Shown one piece after another: positions 22,819 through 42,480 of a stretch of 64,000 bases of DNA; position 1 is the stretch's first letter, and each line of letters starts with the position of its first letter. The notes below the pieces were generated by a model. The model was not told where the DNA came from and searched no databases. It saw nothing but the letters and a program-made list of their open reading frames with translations. The translations under genes were made by a program, and so were the position numbers. The stretch comes from Trema orientale (taxonomy: Eukaryota; Streptophyta; Magnoliopsida; Rosales; Cannabaceae): the NCBI GenBank assembly GCA_002914845.1, contig JXTC01000045.1, positions 228,543 through 292,542 on the forward strand, given 5' to 3'.

Positions 22819-25680
22819 AATTTCTAATCTTTGCAGAGACCAAAACCTCAAATCATGGCTTAACAACCAGAAATCGAATTCAGAATCCAATTCCCAGAGA
22901 AACCCAGGAAATGGATCACATGGGAATTGGGATTATGGTTTTGAGATTGAGTTTGATTTGCTTAAAATCTGAAGCTTTCTTCAATCAATGGCGAAATAGA
23001 TGAGAAAGAGAGAGAAATGAGCAATAAGCAATAAGCAAATACAATACATATTGCTGCAACCTTTACGCTGTTGTTTTTGGCTTTTTTTGAAAAAACATTT
23101 ATTTATTTTTCATGAATTTTCATACTTTTTGAATTTATGTGAGTTTTGGTTTCCATTCTTTTAATTTTTTTAAAGTTATTATTGGTTGCAGGATCGAGTG
23201 TCTCTGGTGACCTGGAATCTATTTGTGACAGGTACAAATTATGGTGGTTGTACTCGGAGTTATAATCCTATGCGGCGTATATATTTGAAATGTTTAGAAG
23301 AAGAATGCATATTTGGGTTGTACGTAGAGGAAGGTACAAGCTAGGGAAGAGGCTTTTGATTTGGAGCTGTCGTGAGTAAGGTATGGCAAAGGTACAGAGG
23401 ATTATGACCCCTGTTAATGGGTGACTGAATAGTTTAATTTCTCTACTGTTTATGTTCATCAAAGCCCAATGTTGTCCCGCACACCGAAGTCATGAAAATG
23501 TGTTATTCGTTTCAGAACTATGTCTTCTGCTAAGCCCATCAAGGCCACAAAAGGACAATTTCTCTTATGTTGTCCTATATTATATGTTTTTTGCGCAGTT
23601 TCTGAGAATTGAGCTTTATTAACTGTTTAATTCCCATTAGAGGGTCAATTATGCTACATGGGAAATCTTCCAAGTTCATCATGTTTGAATTGAACTGTCA
23701 TATAAATTTTAGTATTTAAATGGTATATTCCATTTATCTTCTCATGCCAATTTTTTCTTCAGATTCATCTTCTTATGTGAAATTTACCTTATGTCACTTT
23801 CTAATTTGAAAATAACTTTCTTCTCTTTTATTTTCACATGATGTCATTTTGCGGCTTATAACTTATAAGCCTAAAAATAATGCATTTCAATTATAATTTG
23901 GATTTTCAAATGAAGCCACATTGGTTGAACATTCTAAGGCAATGCGTGTGAGTTAAGAATTGTAAGGTTTTGTAGTTGTAAAAGTCATTTCAAAAAAATA
24001 ATTTTAGGCTAAAGTGGCTATTCCTAATCCGCAGCAGGTAGGCCAAAAATAATGAAACATCAGCACAAACGATTATGGTACTTATCAACAACATGGTCTT
24101 CTAACTCTTAGTGCAAAGGCCTAAATTACGTTCAATAACATGTCAAAAATCCTCTCCTTTACCTCGCCCCAGCATATAAGCGTACATTTACAAGCACACT
24201 CGTTAATAGGCTGATTAAATCCATGTTCTTAAAGGTAATTAATCAGAATGAGAACTTTAGTCAATTGGAAAAGGATGACTCAATTTTTGATTTTCTTCCA
24301 TTAATCTGAAACCATTCCCCCTTCAGGATTCTTTTCATTACGGACTAGTAAACATGCCAAAAATGTTTATCATTCAACTGCAGAGAACTCGGTTGAGAAA
24401 TTATGCTTGGAGTAGGACTTGTCTAAAAGGAGTATGAGTAAATTCATGCAATAACGACAGAAGAAGAATAATAGTGATTTACTGATTTTCCTATTTTCTA
24501 TGGTTTAGCAAAAGAAACTTAAATGTAAATTTATGATATGGCAACTCAGTTTATCAATACTTGATACCAAAACAAAGGAAATGCGTCACAACTTGACAAA
24601 CACTAAGATGCAATAGGTACATTTGACCTACTAAACCATTAGCATGTCACCAGGATGGTATCATTGATAGAAAGCTTCATCAGACAGGATAAAATTATTA
24701 TGATGTGGGCTTGAGACTATTTTGTGTCTACACATGATTATGAAGTTGGAGCCTCTGCCTCCAACCCCTATTCCACAATATAATGTAGCAAGCATTTTTC
24801 TTATGAGGAAAAACCATAACCCTTGGCATGACAAATGAAATGCTTGCTAGGGGTTGATCACATATTAGAACAAATATGAAAAGACCTCAAATCTACAAGT
24901 ACTTACAATCACAAAATCAGGGTTTAGTTGGATTGGAAGGATCAAATAATTAGAGCCCATTAAATCTTCATCCATATTGATCCCAATATGCCCTTTTTGG
25001 ATAGAATGCGGCAATCCAAAGCTGTTAAGTGTCTCTATTATTCCAAAATAGGAAGTAGAGCTAAATTTAGCTCATGGGAAGAAACACTGGAAGCTAACAT
25101 ATTCAAGAGAATTATGGCAGGTTATTTGGAAAACTTACTAATCTATACTGCAGAAGACCCGGAATTAGAAGCCTAAAGCAATAGAGCAATTTATGCATAT
25201 TCTAATCTCGCTCCCCTGAAATTCTTTATAGAGATGATTCACAAAAGAAAACAAAGTTTGATGATACATACAAGTAAATAAAGATTGAGCATACTTCCAT
25301 TAAACCAAATTCAAAGTGTAACCATCATCATGTCAAAAGTCAATTTTTTCTGTTACCTTTAGAAACATGGATGGCAAACGGACCAACTACACTAACCATA
25401 TCTCTGAATTCGACGGCCTGGGCAACACCCCTTTGTTCTTTTCCAACCAATCAAATATATACAATCTAGTACGTGATCAAAATGGGGCTGCGTATGACCG
25501 AACAGTGGCATCCTTCAAACCATGACACGAGAATACCTGACAAACCAAAATCTGGAAGATGAGCAACCCAGAGAAATAAATAAGAACTAGCCTCATCACA
25601 TAAATCACAAATTGTATAATTATGCGTCATCATACCAATTGCAATACTGAAACTGCTGTTAAATGGCCATCACCAACTCG
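22817..25680. other. Intergenic region upstream of CXE and downstream of PP2A B'
   Basis: The first few hundred bases are carboxylesterase leader and promoter. The last part is 3' UTR of the B' gene. The rest is ordinary AT-rich sequence with one small inverted-repeat element at 24209-24358. No coding region is supported. Confidence 0.5.
24209..24358. mobile_element. Small MITE relic, same family as 27529-27772
   Basis: The right end reads ATTCTTTTCATTACGGA...AAACATGCC, nearly the same as the right end of the element at 27529-27772. The left end GGCTGATTAAATCC is more diverged. An internal AGCTCAATTTTT/GACTCAATTTTT block is also shared. Confidence 0.5.
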
Positions 25681-28600
25681 CTAGCTAGAAGGTGCGCGAG
25701 CTATTTTGTTGGAAACAAGAACTGGTTCATTACTAGCAGCTTTTTTTGCAGCAATCTCTTCTAAGCGTTTCCACGTAGATTCACGTTTCGAACTAACTTC
25801 CTTCTCTTGTGCTTCATCTTCCTGAAACTTGAGCAAGCACTCCTCGAAAAGCTCAGGGTCAACATCAGAAAATATCTTCCGGACATTTAGCGTCAGGCTC
25901 TGCACAGCCTGGTTCCAATGGTTTCTTGTATTTCTCTCTAATGCAGGGAATATAATTGGCAGTATGACTTTGCGGTTCTGTTTGATTAGGTTCTCAATGT
26001 GATCATTGTTCCATAAGAACAAGGCTCTCTCTGCCACCTACAAAATTAGGAATCAAACTCCCGTCATCTTCAGTTTTAACAAAATGGTGTGAGAATTAAT
26101 GAAACACCAATAAAATTAAGAGTTAACATACGAGTCAAATTGCGTAGGATTTTGTTTTGTTCAAAATATCAGAGAAAACAGGAATGCTAGTTTTATTGAT
26201 AATATTGGGTAAAGATATAAAAGTTGGGAACTGAATGCTTTTATGAAAAGATGAAAACTAGTATTCAACTCAACACAACGTTTCCCTCATTTCTTTTTTC
26301 CTCAACAAACGAAAAAAGGGCATTTCAACACTGGATGAGAACAATGGATAAATAAATTGAAAGGTGCTTATAGCTTTGACTGGAGAACTGGGAAGGCGGT
26401 TCAAAGAGGGCGAAAGAGTCGTGGAAATTTTACAATGGAAAAAGTAATCAACCATAAATAAATTAGAAAACGGGAAGTGCAGTGTTATGCTGAGCCTAAA
26501 CTAAATCTATCTTCCTAAACAAGAAAATTGATTAAGCAACTGTATCCTGATGATCCATTTCAAATTCCAACTCATACAATTTCATTCGCACATATATTAT
26601 CTCCATCCCGTCCAGGATCTAATCATCAACTGAAGACGAACAGAAATAAGCTTCAAAAGATCTTCGAACAAATTATCAATACGACCTCCCCAATCTTATT
26701 AATCATTATTACATAAATATTTTTGGATAATGATCCCGTTGATTCCTAAACTATTGGCAAAGTCTCACTTTGGTCCTTAAACTTTAAATTTTGTTATTTT
26801 GGTCCTTAAAATTTAGATTTTGTTATTTTGGTCCTTAAACTATGAAATAAGTTTCATTGTAGTCATTTTTTACTACATATTTCAGTTTATTCTCAACAGG
26901 AGGAGTATACGAGACTTATTTCATAGTTTGAAGCAATTTAAAAATAATTGATTAAATAAAAATCAATTGCATATGCGACAATAATGCATTTTAAACTGTC
27001 TGAAATATGATGTTTTATTGAAATCAATAATACAGAAGGAAAAATTTGTCTTATGTATTCTTTCTGTTAAGAATCAAACATGATGCATAGCAAAAAAGAC
27101 TAAAATGAAATTTTTTTTAATAGTTTAAAGATCAGTCTAACGAAATTTAAAGTTCAGAGAGTACAATGAGAATGAGACTTTCTCCATAGTTCAAGGACCA
27201 ATAGAGTAATTTATCCAATATTTTTTTTAATCTTGTGGGCAAACTTGCCCAACTTCAGCTTGAAGGAAACAATGGTATACACAGATAAACATGTGAAATT
27301 TTTAAAAAACGACCCAATCTTTTGGAACCTAACTTCTATGTTTGATGGAAACTCCTATACAACAGTAATTTTTCTGGATAAATCGAATTTTATTCCTATA
27401 TGCTTTATCTTGTCTCCAGCAGAATTTTTATTTATGAATAATTTAAGATATTTTTAACAATTTGCCAGAATAATGACATGTGGTTAGTTGACAAGTGTGA
27501 CTAAATGGATCAAAGCATCTCACACAAAGGCTGTGTTTACTAATCCGTAATGGACCGTAAACGAAATGGAAATTAGGGAAAAGTTTCATTTTCCCATCCA
27601 TTCATGTATCTACTTATACATTTAGAAAACAAGTTTTGGTGAATCCCTCACATGATATGATGACATGATTTAATTAAATTAGGAATGGATAGCTCAATTT
27701 TTTATTCCTTCTCATTCCTCTACAAACCCTTTCCAATTACAATTCTTTTCATTACGGATTACGAAACATGCCTTCAAAAATTCATTTTGAGGCTTCACGA
27801 TTATCCACCAGAGTTCAGAATTATCACAAAAAACAAAAGAGGAGAGGAAAATAGTAAATAGAAAGGGATGAAACCAGTACAGTTACCCACCTGAAAATGT
27901 GAACTGCTCAAGCAACGAGCAATCTGGCGAAACAAGGGTACCATACAGCGCTGGAATTCTGCAGGCTGAGTTGCTTCTAAAACTTCCTCCAGCTCACCTA
28001 AGAACATGACCTCCTTAGAACTATTTGTAATGGGCCAATATTTTAGCAAACCCCTTATAATAGTATCAGCAAGTTTGCAGTCTTTCTCCACAAATTGTGT
28101 AATGCAATAAGATAACTGCTGGTGGTACATAGGTATACATTTTGGCTTATGAAGTGGAATAAGAGCTCGAACAAGGAAAAGCTTATGTTCTTCTTTTAAT
28201 GGTAGAGCAAACCCATTGATGATACTTCCCAAAATCTCCAACAGTTCCGCAATCCCATTATGCTTCTCAGTCTCAAAAATAAATCGATAGAAGATATTGT
28301 TAATTGCTTTCCTGATGAATGGCCGGTGCACCATGAATTTTCCATAGATACGGTGAAGAACTGTTTTCAAGTAATCCCTCTCTCTGGGGTCTTCTGAATC
28401 AAAAAGGTCTAACAACTTGAGAACAAAGGAGTGGTCAATGTACCTCTTAGCCAATTTAGCATCCGTCTCAGGTGATGCCACAAACCTTAGAAAGAATTCA
28501 TACACAACTTGCAAGTGTGGCCATGCAGGGTCCATTGAGGGCTCCTCATCTTCAACGTCAAAGGCTTCCAAGACTTTGTTTTCACGGGGTGGAGAAGTGA

Positions 28601-29108
28601 GTACTCTGAACAAATTCGCAGACACCATTTTTACGATCTCTTGCAAGACAGCTTCCGAGAATTTCCCATTAGCAGATGCAACATAATCCACAAGCTCTAC
28701 TAATGTCTGTCGCTTGATGTCCTTCTCTTTGAGGTTCTTTGTTGGGTCAGCGAAGTCAAACACAACGCAACATAAGTTGAGCTTTTTAATAAACAAGTTC
28801 TGCTTCTCCGAATTTGGAACATCCCTAAAACTAGGCAATGCCTCATATGAAGAGGCCAGTGAGTTGCCATTAAGCTTTGAATTCACAGCCTGGTTAAGCT
28901 TACTCCCATAACTGACTGCTAAATTCGAAGCAGAATTAACACCAGGTAGAGATGCGCCACCCAGGTTCCCTTGTCTGTTGCTCGCTAAATCACCAGTTCT
29001 TGAACTGTTGTTCGCACTCGAAGAAGAGGTAGATGTTCCACCTCCTTCACGATTTTCCGAAGACTTAGAAGGCTTCCTTGGAAGCTTGTTAAAAAATTGT
29101 TTGATCAT
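25681..29108 (-). CDS. PP2A 57-kDa regulatory subunit B' (B56 family)
   Basis: Two coding exons, 29108-27891 and 26037-25681, in phase; 524 aa, a normal length for plant B'. The start is the ATG at 29108 ([15 protein letters not shown]), which matches the conserved N-terminus of the plant B' gamma/zeta group; the upstream in-frame TTG is not needed. A Ser-rich linker (about residues 15-95) leads into the B56 helical-repeat domain, with conserved stretches such as [29 protein letters not shown] and NNIFYRF. The C-terminal exon gives [11 protein letters not shown] and a charged end. The subunit binds the PP2A A/C core and picks substrates; which pathway this member serves cannot be read here. 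A 5' UTR intron is predicted at 29205-29852. Paralogue (gamma, zeta, eta, theta) not settled. Confidence 0.93.
26725..27216. mobile_element. Mutator-like foldback element in the PP2A B' intron
   Basis: A perfect 9-bp repeat AATATTTTT flanks it (26716-26724 and 27217-27225). The arms are inverted: GGATAATGATCCC...TTTGGTCCTTAAACTTTAAATTT on the left against the complement of the right arm GGATAAATTACTC...ACTCTCTGAACTTTAAATTTC. It lies between the two coding exons of the B' gene. No coding potential. Confidence 0.72.
27529..27772. mobile_element. 244-bp MITE in the PP2A B' intron
   Basis: The termini GGCTGTGTTTACTAATCCGT and, from the other end, GGCATGTTTCGTAATCCGT form inverted repeats, with AATGG/AATGA continuing the match. 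A related copy is at 24209-24358. The target duplication is unclear. Confidence 0.6.
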
Positions 29109-29204
29109 AACTTGAAACTTCAAAACGAAAGCTCCTTCCCAAATGTAGCAAGCAACCCAACAGGGAGGAAATCAACCGCAAATGTGCAACCCAACGGGGG
29201 AAAT

Positions 29205-29852
29205 CTGAAATGAAGGCATCAAACCCAATTCAAATAATGAGCAATAAAGCATACAAAATCATTCTAAGCTCAAATTTTCATGGAAAAACTTATTTCTAAC
29301 TACTAATCAATTAACCATAACAAAATCCTTGGCCAGCTTTCCTTTTTTTTATTTCCCCTTTAACCATAAAGGGAGACAAAAATCTCGACATTATGACTTA
29401 TACTGCAAAACCCAGTGGAACAAAAACATCCCAAATCAAATAAAACCAACAATTTTCCAAATTTGTTTTAAAAGATTAATCTTTACAAGTTTGACTTCTA
29501 TTTTAGCAATCGAAAAAACAAATTTTCAATCCCACCCATCTCTCTCTTTTTCTCCACTTTTCCCAGCTCTCAAAGCCCGTACAAAGATTGATAAAGCTAT
29601 TTGTCTGGATCAAAAGATAGAAAAAAGATCTGGGCACGATCTAGAAAACCCAGATAGCATTTTCCACCAATAGTGACATGCAACCAAATAAAACCCTCTA
29701 CACAACATCAAGTTCGATATTTTGCAACAGATAAACCACAAGAGATATTGGTTCAATTAAGGAGATTAAGGACCACAAAGCAAGAGAAATTAAAATGAAA
29801 TGAAATACAATGATATTAATAATAACAGATACATAGATAGATAGATACTTAC
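29205..29852 (-). other. Predicted 5' UTR intron of the PP2A B' gene
   Basis: On the minus strand, donor ATGTAAGTATC at 29852 and acceptor CATTTCAG at 29205, about 96 bases before the start codon. The leader exon would end at 29853 and start near 30000. Inferred from splice consensus. Confidence 0.45.
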
Positions 29853-30600
29853 ATAAAAAAAGCTAAACTTGGCTCCTCCTTCTATGAGAAATACAGAGAT
29901 TGAATCAATACAAGTAAAAGAGAAGAAGAAGAAGCAAAAAAAAAAAAAAAAATGAGAAAAGAAAAGGTGGGTGTTGAAGAACAGCAAACCGTAGCTGTTG
30001 TTGTTGATGATTGTGTATTTGTATTCGTGTGTTGTGGTATTTTATGCCTTTGTAAACCCAAAATTAATAAATAGTTTTATTATTGTCATACCCCTTTTTT
30101 CTCATTTATTCTCTCTCCTTTTTTAAAAAAAACTTTCCCTTTTGTTTATCTCCAAAAACAATAGAAACAAAAATAAAGAAACTCCCTTTCTTTTGTTTCC
30201 TTTTTTAAACTCTCTCTCAGGAATTTTACAATTTTCAACCCTCAAAAACCGCTCCTTAATTAAGGCCCTAAATGACCAAAGTACCCTTACGTGGTCTTCC
30301 TACTTTGCCTATTTTCCTTTTACTATTCCAGCTTTTGTGATTAAACGAAAAGGTTAAAGTTGGAATTTAAATGAAAAATTCCACGCGCCCGGTAGTCGAG
30401 GGTGGGGCTCCTTTAATCACCGAGAAAGGTGCTCCCATCTTCTGTGATTTTGCGCTGAAAGAGTACGAAGTTCAAAACCATTCTTTTAACTTGTGTTTCG
30501 ACAAGATGTGGCGCGTGCAGTGCACTGCTTTCATAAATTCTTTTGGTTTTTCTTCTTCTTTTTTTTTTCTTGTTAAAGCATGGGATGGATTTTTCGTTTA

Positions 30601-31055
30601 GGGGTTAATGGCACAAATAGTTCTGAACTATTCAACTTGTAGCAATATGATTCTCAAAGTTTTAATCTTTCCGATTTAAAGTAATTTGGTCATTGACTTA
30701 TCTAAATTGTAATTTATTGCTAAATTTTTGACAAAAAACACATGTGAAAAATACATTGTAACATCTAAAAGTGCATTTAAATGAAAACAAGATGAAAAAA
30801 AAAAAGATTTAGAGAGAAAGAAAGATGTATTATTTGTAATTTTTAGGGTTCTCATGACTATAAATTTAGAGAATATTTTTTCTGTCATTTTTATGTGTTT
30901 TTTATCAATAATTTAACAGCGAATTGCTATTTAAGTAATTCAATGACTAAATTGCTACAAATCAGAAAGATCAGGGACTTAATCACTATAATCAAAACTT
31001 TGAGGACCAAATTACCACATATTGGATAATTCAGAGACTATTTGTGCCATGAACC
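30601..31055. mobile_element. Mutator-like foldback element, GGTTAATGGCACAAATAG family
   Basis: The left arm GGTTAATGGCACAAATAGTT is mirrored by the right arm, whose complement begins GGTTCATGGCACAAATAGTC. The pairing runs for about 70 bases and includes CTCAAAGTTTT near the arm end. The 9-bp flanks TTTCGTTTA and ATTTGTTTA match at 7 of 9. A second copy of the family is at 52077-52523. Confidence 0.7.
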
Positions 31056-34000
31056 ATTTGTTTAATATATAGGTGGTGGTGATACCTTGAACGTTAATAT
31101 TGAAGATAGGGCATGGTACTAATCAAGCTATTTCTTCCATCACAACAGGCAGAGAATTGGAACCTTAAACTTAAAACATTATAAGTAGGGATGACAAGTT
31201 AGGCTTTGTTTGAAATTGATTCTAGATATTTTTTTTTTTTAGCTTTTAAAAGCGGTCATAGGAAAAAAGAAAAAAAAAAAAGTATTTAGTAAGTTCATGC
31301 TTTTGGTCAATAGATTTTAAAGGTAACTATGTAACCGCTACTTAAGCAAAATTTGAGGATCATAATAAAGAGTTGCTTTTAAAAAACAGATATTTGTGCC
31401 ACAATATAAATTTCTTAAAATATCATTTTATAGCACACATAATCTATAACTAGGCACTCAGATACTCATTTTTAAATAGTACAATAGTTTTGTAAATAAA
31501 TTTATCGAACATCTAAACTTTTTTTTTCTCAAATCTATTTCTTATTCACAGCACAACTATAATAAAGTTACGATACAATTACAACACAATAATATCAATT
31601 GGCACTTGATCAAAGATCACGAGCACATGTTGTTCGCGGTGTACATCAGATATGTCGAGCTCAATCAGATATTCGATTAAGTTGGGTCAAGTTTGATATA
31701 TTTGTTAATTAGGCTGGATCAGGGGAGGGGGAGAATGAACCAATTAAAGGGAAAAAAAAAATCCATACATATATATTGATTTTTTTATGTAACTACTAAG
31801 AGAAATTTATATTAGTACCCATTTTTTTGCCTTATATTTCACAAATATTCTTTTTTATTTTATTTTAAAATGCTTTTGGTCAATAAATATATAGTTACAT
31901 ATTCCGTTTAATTCACCCATAGTTGGCATTTCTTTTAAAGAAAAACATTAATTTATCACATAATATATATATATAGACAATTGGGATGAGATATTTGAAC
32001 TCAATACCTCAACATAAGAAATGAGTGTAGTTACTAATTATTATAACGACAATTTATTGGTTTTATGTATTTTGATTGATGAGTTTAGAGACTTATACGT
32101 TTTTTGTATTTAAAATACAATATTAGAGTTTGAAGACTATTTATAGTATTTGTTCTATTTAGTGTTATGTCTATTATGGAAAATAATAATAATAATAATA
32201 ATAATGGTTACTCAGTTTTATTATCTTATATCTTTTATAACTTATATTTTTTATACCGTATCATTATTATAGCTAAATACGTAAACAACAGATAATGTAA
32301 AATGTTATACTGTTGCAATTAACCTGCTGAGATAGAGATGTAAATAAAAAATCAGTCATCGATTCGCTCAATCTTCATTCCTAATTCAAGTGATTGTAAT
32401 TACCAATTAAGCCAACATCCCTTTTTTTTTTTTTTTTTTTTTTTTTTGCCACCATAAAGTTGAAAACCATATTTGTATTACATTAAATCATTGTGGTTGA
32501 GAAGTCTAATTATAGTTGTTTTTACTCAAGTAGTTTACTTTAGATAGTTTTGGCCTTTAGTAAGGGTTAGGAGAAACATATTAACTTCAAACAGAGGTAA
32601 ACTGTAAACATATAAATCTAAAATATGTCTTATCCGATGCTTTGTCACCACAATGGCCAAAGAATCTCAGGATAGGATTAACTGTACAACTGTTATACAC
32701 AAAAATAAAAAATAAAAACAAAAAACAAAAAAAAAAATCAAAGCACTAAATTTGGTGATATAATAACAATAATAAATGAGAGTCAAATTTTCTAGCAAGA
32801 AGAGTGGCCAATGATGCTTCTTCTAATGGAATTGTCCCAATTCGAACCATAAAGCTTTTATTAAAAAAAAAATCAAAATTATTATACGCAAGAAGGAAGA
32901 AAAACATATTAGTACTTATTCATTTTTTAGTTCACGGCAATTTTTTTTTTTTTAACCAACGCAGTCGAGATTATTTTTTAAAAAAAATGTTTTTCTCTAC
33001 ACTTTTTTTTTTTTTTTTTGGTTTTTTTCCCCCTCAACATAAGGTGTTCTCTTTTTTATTTTTTATTTCTTTTGGCTGGATAGGGTGCTCTATTCATGTG
33101 GTATTTGTTTCTTGACTTTCTCCTACTTCTTGTAATTATTATTATTATTATTATTATAAATAAGATGATTAATTAGGGAAGAAAGTCAAACTGGGTGTAC
33201 CACTGTACCGTGTAGACGAAGCAGAGGCGGAAGATATCGTAAGTCTAAAGAACAATTAGCCATGAAGAGAAATGCTATTATTAAACTCCAGAAAAATTCT
33301 CTTCAAGCAAATTGAGAAATTGTGGATCCCATCATCCCAACTTAAAAATCATTAAGGAAACTCAACATTCGGTTTCTCCATATAAAACAGCCCAAATGAT
33401 TTATATTCCTCTTTAAGTTTAAGTTGGTGTATCATCTCAACATCAAAGGAAAAATTATATAATGTGCTTTTTTTTGTTTAATCTAAATTTAGTTGTCACT
33501 AGTCATTATATTTTTTAGAATTAAGTATGTGTTTGTCAAAACACTCAGAAAGTCACCCTTTCATTTTGGCAATTTATGGTCAAAAGGCAATAGAAAAATG
33601 TTACTAAAAGTGCCACATTTACTCTTTGGCAAAATTATAAGAGTAGAGACTGTAGCGTGGTCGTGGCTCTAATCTGCCTGGCAAATCTGACGGATGTCTT
33701 TCAACTAAGTTTTTGTTTTTCCTTCTTGCAAGAAGAAATAAAGGAGTCAAGAGAGATGAAAAAAATCATCGCCCTCGTCTGACAAAAAATTATCAGTAGG
33801 CAATTCCTTTAAAAAACAAAATAAGAGAGTATTTTAATTTCCGAAAATATAATAGAAATTCAGATCTAAGATTGAACTGATTATATTATTCCGCTTCCCA
33901 AAAAAAATTGAAAATTTCCAAATTTTACTATTTTTTTTTCTTAATTTATCTCGTTCCAGCACAATTTTCTTCCTCCTGGGCCTCTAGCAGGTGTTATTTT

Positions 34001-34977
34001 TGGAAAAAGGAAAAGTGTAATAGGTTGAACGGCTGAGCTTTCATTATGAAGTAGCTAGGGAAAGACCAGACTCTAAATAAAATTAAAAACTTTCGTTGAA
34101 ATCAACTTAGATGGTTGTCAAAGGAATATGAATGAATAATTATAAAAATCCAACCTTGCAGACAACATTCCTCATTACTGCGTATCAGCAAAAGATGTTC
34201 AGATACATGTAATACACAATTATCGAATATTATATATTAGATATAATAATAATATATATGAAAATCAGTCCAATAATCAAATTGAGGCAGTTCACGAAAA
34301 CAAGGAGCGAGGGAGAGAAAACTGGAAATGCTAACTGGACACAAATCAAGCTAAGAAATTACAATCACCGTATTCTTTTAATTTATAACAGTTACATATT
34401 GCATTTTCCTCAAAGATAAATAACTGTGAGGACAAACATTGCAAGAAAAATTCCGCCTACCACCCTTCATCTGGCTGCTGGTTGGTGCTGGAATTTGGTT
34501 ACTAAGACTTCAAGTCCGACTAGCCATGATATACTCGATTTCCCAAAATCTATGAAACATGTGTAAACGCGCTGCTACTTGGTTCATATTTTCTCCGATC
34601 AACCATGCAAGTATGAGGCCAGAATGTACAGTAAATCAAGGAGGATTAGAACATGCATACACGGATGGCGGACCATGCCATGTGACAAACACGAATATTC
34701 CGAGCTCACGATAACCAAAATCATCTCTTCAACAAAGCCAGAGCAAATTTGCTCAAGATTTTTTTTCATTTCAATGCTCCATCAAGGCTGATTCAGTTTC
34801 TGAGAGTGGAGCTGCAAAACAATCAGACAGAACTTTCAATAGATATGCAAATTTAAATCTCTAGCAGGATTTACATAACATAGGAATAATTTCAAAAAGC
34901 AAAGCCTAGCCGCAGGTTAGTTGTAACGTATATTAACACAGAACCACCAAAGCCATTCAATATCTAGTAATGAAGAC
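31056..34977. other. AT-rich intergenic region
   Basis: About 3.9 kb without a supported gene. Simple repeats are prominent: (AAT)n at 32181-32204, poly-T at 32420-32447, long T runs at 32941-32953 and 33004-33020, and (ATT)n at 33133-33157. Open frames here are low-complexity. The last 150-200 bases are probably AUG6 3' UTR. Confidence 0.5.
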
Positions 34978-41543
<6,566 letters not shown>

Positions 41544-41546
41544 TTA

Positions 41547-41993
41547 GACTATGTTTGGTAAAGAGAAAAGAAAGTAGGAGGGAAGGAAAAATTAAGAGGA
41601 AAAAGAAAGTGTCTTTATTTCATTGTTATTTGGTACGTAGGAAGGAGAAAAAACTATTATATTTTAAAATGATTATTTAACTTTTTTATTAAAATTTTAA
41701 AATTAATGTATAAGATTATTTTAGTAAATTCACTTTCACATATTGATAAAAAAAATTTTCCTTCCCCTTTTCTCTCCACTTATGGGGAAAAATATTTGTG
41801 TTCCCCTTTTCTTTCCACTTTTGGGAGAAAAATATTTGTGTAAGGCCCACCATTTTTTTTTCCTCTCATTTTCTCTCTTTTTCCTCTCTCTTCCCTCTTT
41901 CCTCCTACTAAATAACCCAACATTTTAGTTTCCCTCCACTTTTCTCTCAAACTTTTTCCTTCCTCCTCCTTTTCCTTCCTACCAAACATAGCC
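41547..41993. mobile_element. PIF/Harbinger-like MITE, GRCTATGTTTGGTA family
   Basis: The left end GACTATGTTTGGTAAAGAG and the reverse complement of the right end (GGCTATGTTTGGTAGGAAG) are inverted repeats. TTA flanks both ends (41544-41546, 41994-41996). Purine-rich GGAGGAAGG stretches follow each terminus. The same terminal motif opens a likely element at 11168 in the PGAP1 intron. Confidence 0.78.
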
Positions 41994-42342
41994 TTAAGGT
42001 CGGACTTATTCTCTTCTAGTTTCCAACCACTAATTGAAAGATGGAAAAGACCCAGAAAAAACATCCCTACCTCTACACCACAATAGAAATAAGAATTATA
42101 ACATCTTTTTTCTCAAATAATAGTGTAGTGCTAGTATTCGTGCTTATACCAAAGTGTTTATTACATATCATGGTGACAAAAGCTCGTTTTTTTTTTTTTT
42201 AAGAATAATCGGAGTGAATCGAACCATATAATTTCAAGTAGAAACTAATGGTATGACAACTAAAGCTTGTGAAAATGGGCATTGATATAGTACCAAACAA
42301 AAATTCTTTGATGCTTCAATAATTAAGGTACAGACTAGCGAT

Positions 42343-42480
42343 TGATAAAGTGAGTTGGCTCAACTGATAAGAGCACCACTATTTGGGATCTCAATCTTAA
42401 GTTCGAGTTATACCGAGGATAGGTGTGAAAACCTATCATCCCTAATATGGTAAAGTAGGGATTGAGTAGTAGTAAGTATT
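42343..42480 (+). mobile_element. tRNA-derived SINE-like insertion
   Basis: The 5' part reads GTTGGCTCAACTGATAAGAG, like a tRNA/SINE A box, and AGTTCGAGTTAT about 50 bases later, like a B box. A non-tRNA body (GGATAGGTGTGAAAACCTATC) follows. Direct repeats at the ends were not clear, so limits are approximate. Confidence 0.5.

Noticed and set aside
29109..29123. N-terminal extension of PP2A B' with five extra residues
   Set aside because: The extension would begin at a TTG, not an ATG; the ATG at 29108 gives the conserved family start MIKQ.
32804..33115. 103-aa open frame
   Set aside because: It is made of poly-K and poly-F from A and T runs, with no family signal.
42343..42420. tRNA gene
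   Set aside because: A- and B-box-like motifs are there, but no acceptor-stem pairing or cloverleaf could be drawn; SINE-like origin fits better.
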